From an uncultured Desulfobacteraceae bacterium (GTDB lineage Bacteria > Desulfobacterota > Desulfobacteria > Desulfobacterales > UBA5852), in assembly GCA_913060875.1 (NCBI GenBank), contig CAJXSL010000015.1, positions 80,900-144,899 of the forward strand: 64,000 nucleotides of DNA, written 5' to 3'. The notes under the pieces are model-generated. The model had not been told where the DNA came from. It was given only the letters and a program-made list of their open reading frames with translations, and did no database searches. The translations under genes were made by a program, and so were the position numbers. Below, piece after piece: positions 9,430-17,505 of the stretch. Position 1 is the stretch's first letter; each line of letters opens with the position of its first letter.

Positions 9430-9617
9430 TTCTTAAGGCTTTCTGAAGATAAGGTATCGATATAAACGAGGCACTGGCGCAGGTGCTCACCAGTTTCAAC
9501 CGCCGTGGCATGATAACGGTCTTCCCAGAACGCGCCCTTCCTGCCTTTCCGGCGGTTGTATTCCTGGGCCGTCCTGCCGGCCGCCAGCTGGAGCTCACCT
9601 ATCCAGGGGTCAGCAGT
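9426..9617 (-). pseudogene. Remnant of a REP-associated Y1 (IS200-like) transposase
   Basis: Reading the minus strand in the frame that ends with TGA at 9428-9426 gives about 63 codons. They include PWIGELQLAAGRTAQEYN, then RKGAFWEDRYHATAVE and EHLRQCLVYID. This is the middle of the Y1_Tnp/RAYT family, where the catalytic Tyr helix leads to the CLVYID segment. An in-frame stop at 9618-9620 closes the frame upstream, and the usual C-terminal half after VYID is lost, so only a fragment of the usual protein (about 200 aa or more) remains. The stop overlaps the ligE start. Confidence 0.72.
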
Positions 9618-9650
9618 TCAATGTTTTAATTTCTTCTGCAGTGGCAATGC

Positions 9651-10799
9651 TCAGAACGTATTCCGCGAACCTGTGCCCACTGTGGATTGCACATCTCGCG
9701 GTTCCGATACGGCCCCTAAATCCACGACGGGAGGCGGAGGCAGATGCGTCGCTACTTTGATCCGCACGGGCGCGGGCGGTACTGTATCTTCTGCTGGCGT
9801 GTCCTTCGGGGACAAGATGCTTTCGATATCGACCCGATAGACACGGGCCAAGTGATGGGCCACATCCGTCAAGGGCAGGCCGGCGTCCACGGCGGCCAGA
9901 TAGGCGTCCACAGCCGCGTTGGGTTCGCCCTGGCGCTCCCGGAGTTGCCCCAGGACGACAAACGCCTCCTGTTGGTCCTTTTCCAAAGCCTGGGGCACGG
10001 CGCTTTCCACCAGGGCAGCAGCTTTGGCATCGTCGGTTTCTCCGAAAAACAGCACATATCCCATGAACAGCCGATACCGTGTGGCGCCCTTCAGCGGATC
10101 CGCCTTTTCCGCGATCTTGGCCCGCATCTCGCCCAGCTTGCCCGGCGTTATGCCCATGGAGTCCCGGGCCAGGAGTTGGAGGGGAATGTCCTTTTCCAGC
10201 AGAGCCTCAACCTCGGCCGTGCGATCGGCCATGACCAGGGGGTAGATCTGGGTCAGGGTAACACCGGCCTTTTGCAGGGGTGCGCGCGCCTTGTGGGCCG
10301 AAGCCACCATGATCAGGGGCTGCACCTCGGTCTCCAGTTCCGGATCCGCGGTTAGGGCTGCCTGGTAATGCGTCAAGGCGCCGGGGTAGTCCTCCCGGAT
10401 CAGGGCCAGGTTGCCCAGGGCCGCGTGGGCAGGTCCGTAATCCGGATCCAGTGCGATCACATTGTCGAAACCGGATTTGGCGGCCTCGTAATCGCCCTGT
10501 TTGTAGTGCTGGCAGGCCGCTTTGTATCCATGAGCAGTTTCCTCTCGATAGATTTCGCTACGCAAACCACCGCATCCCCACAGGACATAGGAGAGCAAAA
10601 TTAAACCGGCGGCTGAAAAGACAAACGACCCGGTACACCTGCGCAATCTGATCCCGCGGTGCTCTCCCCGTCGATCACCGGGAAGATTCCGACTTCCGCC
10701 GGAATGACGGTGCTGGGGATTACATCGCCGCGCCAATCGCTTCATGACGAGAAGAGTCCAGGCCCGTCTCACTGTTCCTTGTTCCTTTTCAGCGTACAT
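9651..10799 (-). CDS. TPR-repeat lipoprotein
   Basis: A 382-aa reading frame. A hydrophobic segment ending SYVLWGCGG (about residues 60-78) resembles a lipobox, so the mature protein is probably lipid-anchored from that Cys. TPR-like helices follow (ACQHYKQGDYEAAKSGFDNVIALDPDYGPAHAALGNLAL, given here as one region at about residues 93-130), then a second helical block and a Pro-rich tail. The first about 55 residues are Arg-rich and partly encoded by a REP-like palindrome (10681-10712), so the true start is likely a later codon near the signal segment, perhaps a TTG at about 10650. Last gene of the surface locus that begins at 17016; partner of the barrel protein by position only. Confidence 0.7.
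   Translation of the reverse strand: MYAEKEQGTVRRAWTLLVMKRLARRCNPQHRHSGGSRNLPGDRRGEHRGIRLRRCTGSFVFSAAGLILLSYVLWGCGGLRSEIYREETAHGYKAACQHYKQGDYEAAKSGFDNVIALDPDYGPAHAALGNLALIREDYPGALTHYQAALTADPELETEVQPLIMVASAHKARAPLQKAGVTLTQIYPLVMADRTAEVEALLEKDIPLQLLARDSMGITPGKLGEMRAKIAEKADPLKGATRYRLFMGYVLFFGETDDAKAAALVESAVPQALEKDQQEAFVVLGQLRERQGEPNAAVDAYLAAVDAGLPLTDVAHHLARVYRVDIESILSPKDTPAEDTVPPAPVRIKVATHLPPPPVVDLGAVSEPRDVQSTVGTGSRNTF
10681..10712. repeat. REP-like palindrome
   Basis: The stretch contains ATTCCGACTTCCGCCGGAAT, an interrupted palindrome of the widespread proteobacterial REP type (CATTCCGGCGGAAG... on the other strand). It overlaps the annotated N terminus of the TPR lipoprotein, where it would encode HSGGSRN, a translation typical of such repeats rather than of a protein domain. 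Confidence 0.6.
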
Positions 10800-10816
10800 T
10801 CGTAATCCCTTCCGGT

Positions 10817-12610
10817 TCAGAATCGCAGTTCCATACCCACTTCCACCTGCTTTTCCGTATCAAAAGCCGACCGGTTGCCAAGCGACGCATAGGTGACCAC
10901 CTGATAACGGTGCAGGAATTCCCGGCGGTATTCCACCCGCCCGAACAAGTTGATGCCGTGATCGTCCTCGTTATGACTATAGCGCGCTTGCACTTGCGCC
11001 CCCCAGCGGGTGTTGTCCCAATCCAGGCGCAGGCTGGTCTCCTCATAGGGCGAAAGCGCCGAGGCATCGATGGTGCGCCGGATCCATTCCAGTGCTGCGC
11101 GGGCAGTCTGCTCCTCCCGGCGGTAGGCGGTGTCCAGGGTAAAACGCCAGGTGCCGCTGTCCTCCGCGTCGATGCGGTTGACCTGCAGGCTCGAAGTCCA
11201 CCGGGGATTCCACTGATGCGTGGCGGTTCCCAGGAAGGTGTGAGTGGTGCCGACCGCATTCTCCTGTCCGTACCAATTAAAGAAAAAGGCGTCCTGTTCG
11301 CCGATTCCGAAGCGCAGGGAGGTGTCGATCTCGCGCACCTTTTCATCGTCGCTGTGACGCTTGAGATCGAACAACCGCATGGTCGCGATCGGGGCTTTAA
11401 AATAGCGCCAGGTGATCGGCGCGGCATAGTCGGCGCTGGCCTCGATGCCCCGGGCATCACTGGTGATGCCGTGCAGGGGATCGGCAAAATCAGCGGCAAA
11501 GTCTTCCCCCAAGTCGATATAGCCGGCGGACAGACGCAAGCGCCCCTGGTCGTAGGCCATCATGGCTGTATAGCCGTTGTCGCTGCTCTTTTCGGTGTCT
11601 TCGGTGTGAACAAACTCCATCAGCAGGCTCATGGGTTCGATGATGGGCACCTTCACGTCGGCCGCCATGGCCTGGTTGCGGTAGCGATCGTCACTGTCGT
11701 CCTGCAAAAGGGCTTCCCGGTGGGTGAACCCCGCCCCCCACTGCCAACGGCCCTCCTGCCCGAATCGCAGGCGGGCCGCGGCTCCGGAGGCTTCGGTAGC
11801 CTCATCGCCTTCCGTGGTGTAGGCCAACCCAGTGGCCTGCCAGTCCCCCAGGCTCTGATCCACACGGAAACCGAACTTTTGGCGCTCGCTTTTGAAGTCG
11901 CTGAAGAGTTTGACGGGGTCGTCAAAACTGCCCAACCCCTCCCGGAAGACCCCCTTTATCTGGCCGCCGTTCCAGCGCTGTTCTACCATCGCCTGGCTGG
12001 CATCGGTGTTGGTATCGCCGCCGGGATAGGTGTCGATAATGGAAAACAGGGCTTCGGCGCGACGGGCATCGTCCGCGTAGGAAAACCTGGTGCGGGCCCG
12101 CAGCTGGCCCGTGTCCTCGTGGTTTTCGCCGTCATGGCGCCAGAAAGAGGATACCGAACCGCTGATCTTGTAGGCGTGCTTTTCCGGCGGCAGCGGTTCC
12201 GGCGCTGTGGCGCCCGGCGCGGCAGCGATGGTGGCCAGCCGAACCGTCACCAGGCTGCGGCCGAGGCCGCCGTCTTTGAAGCGCACCTCGAACAGCAATT
12301 CGTAATTGCCGTCCGGCAGGTGTTCCCCGTTCTGATCCCGGCCGTCCCACTCAAAGGTGTGGTCGCCGGCCAGAAGCTCGACAAAGCGGTACTGATGGAC
12401 CACCTGCCCCCGGAAGTCACGGATCCCAACCGCCACCTCGTCGGCATCCGTTCGAAGTTCGTAAGCCACCGATAGCGGTCCCTGCCCCGGATCGAAGATG
12501 CCGGCATCGTTCAACGGTATCCGCAGGTCTCCATCCGCCCGCACCGGATGGGACGGATAGAGGAGCAAGCCGCAGAACAGGACGAGGGTAACCCCGCGAA
12601 GCGCCCCCAT
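10817..12610 (-). CDS. FlgD-Ig / outer-membrane beta-barrel protein
   Basis: A 597-aa exported protein. Residues 1-25 form a signal peptide (LVLFCGLLLYPSHPVRADG). Residues about 35-125 match the FlgD Ig-like pattern, with FEWDGRDQNGEHLPDGNYELLFE-type sequence (WDGRDxxG, then PxGxYxL). From about 145 onward it is a series of alternating amphipathic strands with aromatic ends (for example RARTRFSYAD, WQWGAGFTHRE, GAQVQARYSHNED) and the C terminus is MELRF, ending in Phe as outer-membrane barrels do. It overlaps the stop of the upstream 1468-aa gene (TGATG). Function within the locus is unknown; the layout suggests an outer-membrane anchor or export partner. Confidence 0.75.
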   Translation of the reverse strand: MGALRGVTLVLFCGLLLYPSHPVRADGDLRIPLNDAGIFDPGQGPLSVAYELRTDADEVAVGIRDFRGQVVHQYRFVELLAGDHTFEWDGRDQNGEHLPDGNYELLFEVRFKDGGLGRSLVTVRLATIAAAPGATAPEPLPPEKHAYKISGSVSSFWRHDGENHEDTGQLRARTRFSYADDARRAEALFSIIDTYPGGDTNTDASQAMVEQRWNGGQIKGVFREGLGSFDDPVKLFSDFKSERQKFGFRVDQSLGDWQATGLAYTTEGDEATEASGAAARLRFGQEGRWQWGAGFTHREALLQDDSDDRYRNQAMAADVKVPIIEPMSLLMEFVHTEDTEKSSDNGYTAMMAYDQGRLRLSAGYIDLGEDFAADFADPLHGITSDARGIEASADYAAPITWRYFKAPIATMRLFDLKRHSDDEKVREIDTSLRFGIGEQDAFFFNWYGQENAVGTTHTFLGTATHQWNPRWTSSLQVNRIDAEDSGTWRFTLDTAYRREEQTARAALEWIRRTIDASALSPYEETSLRLDWDNTRWGAQVQARYSHNEDDHGINLFGRVEYRREFLHRYQVVTYASLGNRSAFDTEKQVEVGMELRF

Positions 12611-15600
12611 CAGGTGCAGTCTCCCACCGTAATCGTTATGGTATCGATCGCCTGGACCCCGTCTGTGGTCTCGATGGTGGCCTCGATATCATAGACGCCG
12701 CCCAGGGAAGTGACCGCCCCGCAGTCCACGCTGAAATGGGTCCCGTCGAGGATGGTGACCGGGCAGTTGCCCATCTCCCAGGGAGCGTCGACGCTGATGC
12801 TGCTGAGGGTTCCGCTGCCGGTGGAATAGGTCCCTGTAACGGTCAAGTCGTTGCACTGATAGAAATCGCCGCCGGAAGGGGATGTGATGGTAATGGACGG
12901 TGGCGTAAACGAAACGGTCCGAAAGATGTATCCTGTTGCCGATCCCCGGCGGCCATTGCTGTCCGCCCCGCTCACCTCGATGGTATTGGCGCCATCCGCC
13001 AGGTTGACAAGAGCCTCGAAGCGTCCCCCTTCCCGGCTGAAGGCCACCGGTCCCTGCAGGGTGCCGTTGACCTGTATCTCCATCCAGTCGATGAATTCGG
13101 CCTCGCTTGTGACAGTGCCCTGCACGAGGATGGTGCCTGCCGTGGTGGTGGGCGGCAGCCGATCCAGGGTCAGCATCATGCTCTCATCGATAGGGATGGT
13201 GGGCTGATGGATCGGCAGCGTCAGCGGCAGGGCAAATTCGGTTTCCGGATCGCAGCCAAGAGTGAGGTCGAAATAAGCCTCGTAGGGATCGCTGATGGTC
13301 TTATCCAGGATCTCGCGGTCGATCCGGAGGTCAAAGCCCTTCATGGGCACCACCGTGCTGCCGGGCGCCATAAGGCCGTAGTTCACGCGGTCGGTCTCCA
13401 CCCCGATTTCCAGATCCTCGGAGGAGAGGCGGGCGGAACAGGCCAAATCTTGGTCCGAATCGTTTCGCAAGGTAATAAACAACCGCACCAGTTCACCGGG
13501 GTTGGCCTGCCCGTCGCCATTGTGGTCTTCAAGTTCCATCAGCGTGAGGCTCTCGATGGACAAACCCTGGCCATCGCTCTGATAAGCCGTGGCAATTTCC
13601 GCCGCCCGGGTGAAGTGCAGGCTGTCACTGGCCTGGTTGCCATGGCTGTCCATAGCCGTTATCTCGGCGCGATGAGCCCCCTCGGTTAAATCCAGGGGGC
13701 CATCAACGGAAAAATATCCGCTGGCCGGATCGAAATAGAAACGATCGGAGTCCACCGGCCGGCCATCGATGGTCAATGACAGGCTGCTGGTATCCAGATC
13801 GCCCCCCATATCGATGATCATGGCCGTCAGGGCCGGCCCGCCGACCTTACGAACGGCATCAGGCATGACTTTGAAATCGTAGATGTAGGGTGCCAGTTTA
13901 AAATCGAAGGCAGTTGTCGCCTCAGCCCAGAGTCCCGTGGCATCCGTGGCCCGAAAACGGGCCTGATGGTGACCTTCCGCCACCCCGGCCGCATAGCTGG
14001 CTTTGTAGTTGAACCGACCGCGCCAGCCGGCTTCGGGGGTGTGAGAATACAGGAAAAAGGGAGGCAGCACCTGCTCATCCAGCCATAAGGTGGTTTTCTC
14101 TGGAATGATCATAGAATCGTCCCGGGCTTCACCTGTCATGAAAGCGGAAGCATTCACCCCGCTGCGGGTCATCGACTTAGAGCTGTTCCGGGTTTCTGCC
14201 GTCAGGCTTACTTCCGGCGGCTCCCTGGGGAGGATAATATCGACATCGACAAAGCTCCGGTTGTCCGCTTTGTCCCTGGCGTCGATACGCAGGGTAAAAA
14301 ATTCTCCCCGGTCAGGAGGAACAAACAGGCTGGTAAGAATTCCGTTTTGAAAGGTAAAGGCCGGACGGCTGCCCGCACTGTACATCCGGTAGCCCCAGTT
14401 GACGATATTGTTGGCGGAATCGCTTCGGGCCGTCACCGCGAGTTCAAGCTCGGACAAAGGCATGCCGTGGTCATGGATGGCGGCCGTTAAATGTCGTGAA
14501 GAAGGATCGAAAGACGGCTGTATGACCGGGGCCAGGATGTCGCGTTCTTCCGTTCGGCACTGTTGAATTTCTTTCATTTCGAAAAAGAGGCCGAAGCTGG
14601 AAATCGCGCCATTCAGGGGGATCTTGCGCCCACCGTGCCAGGCGGTGGCCACAAAATAAATATCCCGTCCGGTGCTTTGTGCGGATGAACCTCCCGTTGC
14701 CGATACAGAAGAAACACCCCCTTGGCGTGCGGGAATGGGCTCATAAAGGTTCCGTTCATAGCTGGTCCCCATGATCTCAAAATCCAGCGGCAGATGTTCC
14801 GCCAGGGCGCGCCTCAGATCATAACCGTTTCCGGCATGGCGGGGCCGCAACTGGATCAGCCGCATGGCGCTCGGAGAACTGTCGATGGGAACGAAGCGGC
14901 CGTGGCGGTAATAACCCCACTTGAGCGCATCTTCACAGATTTCCACAACGGCGTTACCGTTTCCTTTTGTCCCGAGCACCCTGTCGACGTCATGCAAGTT
15001 CGGGCTGTGGGTATAGGGGCTGCGCGCCGACACCGCTCCGTCTTCCCCGGAGCTTTCCTCGGTCTCTTCGACTTCCCCGAAGACTTGACAGTTCTCCGTC
15101 GTTGTCTGCTCGGCTAAGTCTGTCACGCTCAAGGAGGCGGTCAGAACCGAAATGGGGGTATAAGGCAATTCAGCCGACAGTTTGCCGGTCTCCCCATCGA
15201 ACGTCGCTTCCAGGCGATGCCCCGCAATCCAGAGGCCAATCCTCAGATCTTCCCGGTGCGTTCCCTGGTCGTCGATATCGGCTGTAAGTGTATTGCCCTC
15301 CCGGTCGTAGCGAAAATTTTCGACGACCGGCGGAGCCAGGCAGACGACGATATCGCCTTCCGTCATCATGGTACGGCGGGTGGTGCCGCCCCCCCCTTCA
15401 GGTTGCAGAAATTCGGCTATTTTGTGGGTCGCGCCAATCTTGTAATGCACCGTTCCCTCGTGGGCCGGTCCTTCAGCCACGCAGACATCCCCTTGGCGTT
15501 CGAACCAGTATGTATCGCCCAGGAAAGCGAACCAGGACGCCCCGGTATCCATAAGCTCAATAGGAGAAAATTGAACTTTCGCCACCAACTGATCATCTTC

Positions 15601-17016
15601 CTGCTCCACCGTCAGGCTGAACGGTTCCGCGGCGCTCTCCAGATAGACCGGGATGGCAATGGTCTCGAAGGTATAGATAAAAGCGTCTTCCGGAATATGG
15701 TTATAAATGGTGTCTTCTTCATTGAAGGCGTCGACCTTGTTCTTGGCCTCGCAAAACCCCACCTGCGACGCATCGATCCTAAAATCCACGGGCACCGTGA
15801 CCAGCAGGGTGTCCATCTGGTCGCCCATGGGGAACAGATTCTGCTGGGAGATTCGAAATGAAACCCGACTGTCCTCCAAATCGCTGTCTTCCAACTTAAG
15901 GATGGCCACTTTGCCTGAAGCGCTGCGGATTTCAATCAGGTCTCCTACGGATTTCTGGAAAAACGGGTTCATCGTAACGATTTCGGATTCGATCTCCTTA
16001 TCGTACCCTTCCTCTCGCCGCATGATCTCGCGCACATTTTCCGGGTAGTGGTAATCCTTGCCAAAACAACCCCGCGTAAAAATATCGAGCTGTCGGTCCT
16101 TTCCTACTCTCAAAGCCATGCCGCTGTAGGCCGGCTCCACCAGAAACGCGCCACCTGTTTGGATGTAGGTATCCCTGTGCTTGCATTTATAGATTATGAT
16201 ATTCGGTGATGTGAGACTCTGGGTGGTAAAAGTTTCGGAGGACCGCCCCACATTGCCGGCCCGATCCTGAAGGGACACCGATACAGTGAAGCTGGCATCG
16301 TGCTCGGCAGCACCGCCGGGGAAAGCCACAAATACCGTCAGGTTGAGCTCGTTCGCTTCGAGAGAAATTTTTTTATCTTGAAGCGAAGCGCCGCTAACGG
16401 TGACGTTCAGGGCGCATTCCGCGGGATCGATGGAAACGCCGGAACCGCCTTCCGGATCGGTGACTTTGAATTGGATCGCACCAGCGGTACGGGGAAACAA
16501 ATCCCCTTCCGGAGCCACCCGTTCGATGATCGGCGGCTTGGAATCGACAATAAAAAGGATCTGTGTGTAGTCTTTCTGGCTCCCGTCCGGGGTCAAGGTC
16601 TTTACGGACGCCTTGTGCTTTCCGTCCATCAGGCCCGGGAGATGACCCGATAAACCAAGGTTCCCGTCCGAGCCCGGGGCGAGTTGGAAGGCCGTCATCT
16701 TGCCATTGGTTGTCGTTTCCACCAGGGACGCATCGTTGGGAACCGAACCGGGCGACCTGTCCGGCACCAAATTAGCGATAAAGGGATCGCGGCCGGATTT
16801 AACATAAGCAATTTGATCCCCGGCCAGATTTTCCGCCCGAAGCACACCAGGTCCTGCCGACATAGCCAGCCCGGCCAGCACACTTCCCCATAGCAATAGG
16901 AGGATGAGCGGTGGCCAAACACCCGCAGACCGGGATTGCCAATACGGTTGGGATAAAGCGGTTGCGAAGGGGGGAAGATCGAAAAGGCGGGTGAATAATC
17001 GGGGACTGATCGGCAT
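12610..17016 (-). CDS. Large exported protein with Ig-like/cadherin-like domains
   Basis: A 1468-aa protein. A long basic N terminus leads to a hydrophobic segment at about residues 35-56 (PLILLLLWGSVLAGLAM), a signal or anchor. Several beta-sandwich-like units follow, with recurring phrases such as DKADNRSFVDVDI, DATGLWAEATTAF, AMDSHGNQASDSL and GADSNGRRGSATG, typical of Ig-like or cadherin-like repeats. At about 1180-1210 there is an EF-hand/dockerin-like DHNGDGQANPGE motif followed by a CARDB-like strand region (LVRLFITLRNDS). The C terminus is a final Ig-like unit (about 1380-1468) ending TITVGDCT. It is the first gene of the minus-strand surface locus. No enzyme domain is evident; a structural or adhesive role is an inference. 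Confidence 0.7.
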   Translation of the reverse strand: MPISPRLFTRLFDLPPFATALSQPYWQSRSAGVWPPLILLLLWGSVLAGLAMSAGPGVLRAENLAGDQIAYVKSGRDPFIANLVPDRSPGSVPNDASLVETTTNGKMTAFQLAPGSDGNLGLSGHLPGLMDGKHKASVKTLTPDGSQKDYTQILFIVDSKPPIIERVAPEGDLFPRTAGAIQFKVTDPEGGSGVSIDPAECALNVTVSGASLQDKKISLEANELNLTVFVAFPGGAAEHDASFTVSVSLQDRAGNVGRSSETFTTQSLTSPNIIIYKCKHRDTYIQTGGAFLVEPAYSGMALRVGKDRQLDIFTRGCFGKDYHYPENVREIMRREEGYDKEIESEIVTMNPFFQKSVGDLIEIRSASGKVAILKLEDSDLEDSRVSFRISQQNLFPMGDQMDTLLVTVPVDFRIDASQVGFCEAKNKVDAFNEEDTIYNHIPEDAFIYTFETIAIPVYLESAAEPFSLTVEQEDDQLVAKVQFSPIELMDTGASWFAFLGDTYWFERQGDVCVAEGPAHEGTVHYKIGATHKIAEFLQPEGGGGTTRRTMMTEGDIVVCLAPPVVENFRYDREGNTLTADIDDQGTHREDLRIGLWIAGHRLEATFDGETGKLSAELPYTPISVLTASLSVTDLAEQTTTENCQVFGEVEETEESSGEDGAVSARSPYTHSPNLHDVDRVLGTKGNGNAVVEICEDALKWGYYRHGRFVPIDSSPSAMRLIQLRPRHAGNGYDLRRALAEHLPLDFEIMGTSYERNLYEPIPARQGGVSSVSATGGSSAQSTGRDIYFVATAWHGGRKIPLNGAISSFGLFFEMKEIQQCRTEERDILAPVIQPSFDPSSRHLTAAIHDHGMPLSELELAVTARSDSANNIVNWGYRMYSAGSRPAFTFQNGILTSLFVPPDRGEFFTLRIDARDKADNRSFVDVDIILPREPPEVSLTAETRNSSKSMTRSGVNASAFMTGEARDDSMIIPEKTTLWLDEQVLPPFFLYSHTPEAGWRGRFNYKASYAAGVAEGHHQARFRATDATGLWAEATTAFDFKLAPYIYDFKVMPDAVRKVGGPALTAMIIDMGGDLDTSSLSLTIDGRPVDSDRFYFDPASGYFSVDGPLDLTEGAHRAEITAMDSHGNQASDSLHFTRAAEIATAYQSDGQGLSIESLTLMELEDHNGDGQANPGELVRLFITLRNDSDQDLACSARLSSEDLEIGVETDRVNYGLMAPGSTVVPMKGFDLRIDREILDKTISDPYEAYFDLTLGCDPETEFALPLTLPIHQPTIPIDESMMLTLDRLPPTTTAGTILVQGTVTSEAEFIDWMEIQVNGTLQGPVAFSREGGRFEALVNLADGANTIEVSGADSNGRRGSATGYIFRTVSFTPPSITITSPSGGDFYQCNDLTVTGTYSTGSGTLSSISVDAPWEMGNCPVTILDGTHFSVDCGAVTSLGGVYDIEATIETTDGVQAIDTITITVGDCT

Positions 17017-17505
17017 CGCTCCTCATTTCTTAAAAGGCAACAGTAAATGGAATGCTTTCCCCTATGGCAAAAGGAGTGCCAGATCGTTCCGGAACCAGGG
17101 CATTTTTGTCGAGAAAAAAAGCCGGTTGAAAAAAAGCACGGAAAAAAACAAAACGCCTCAAGGGAATTCGATATTGAAATTAGATGGATAATGAGGATCA
17201 GCACTTACGCGGCGGGGTAGCCAGCTTTGCGTCGAACACCGGCAAATAAAAGTGCCGACGGTTCATTTTCGAGAAATGATGCCCATTAGAGAAGAGCAGT
17301 TTTCTTAATCCACTGCCCTGTTTAGTGTGCGATATGCACAGGCTGCTGGGCACTGCTTCCGGATCCATTACCCGAAAAGGGAAACGCGTGGTCGTTTTCA
17401 GCATCCCTGAAAATGATTTCAAGGGCGCCCGAAATGTGATAAATGATATTTTATTGGCCGGCAGCCATCATTTACCCCTTGAGCCTAGCGAATCCACGTA
17501 CCCGA
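17017..17505. other. Divergent intergenic region with three A7 tracts
   Basis: About 490 bases separate the divergent surface genes. Three 7-base A tracts stand at 17114-17120, 17129-17135 and 17142-17148, which would be T tracts just upstream of the minus-strand locus. I see no convincing -35/-10 pair, riboswitch or small gene; short reading frames here have no recognisable features. Confidence 0.5.

Noticed and set aside
10910..12475. 521-aa plus-strand frame across the barrel gene
   Set aside because: Antisense shadow; the minus strand has signal peptide, FlgD-Ig motif and a C-terminal Phe.
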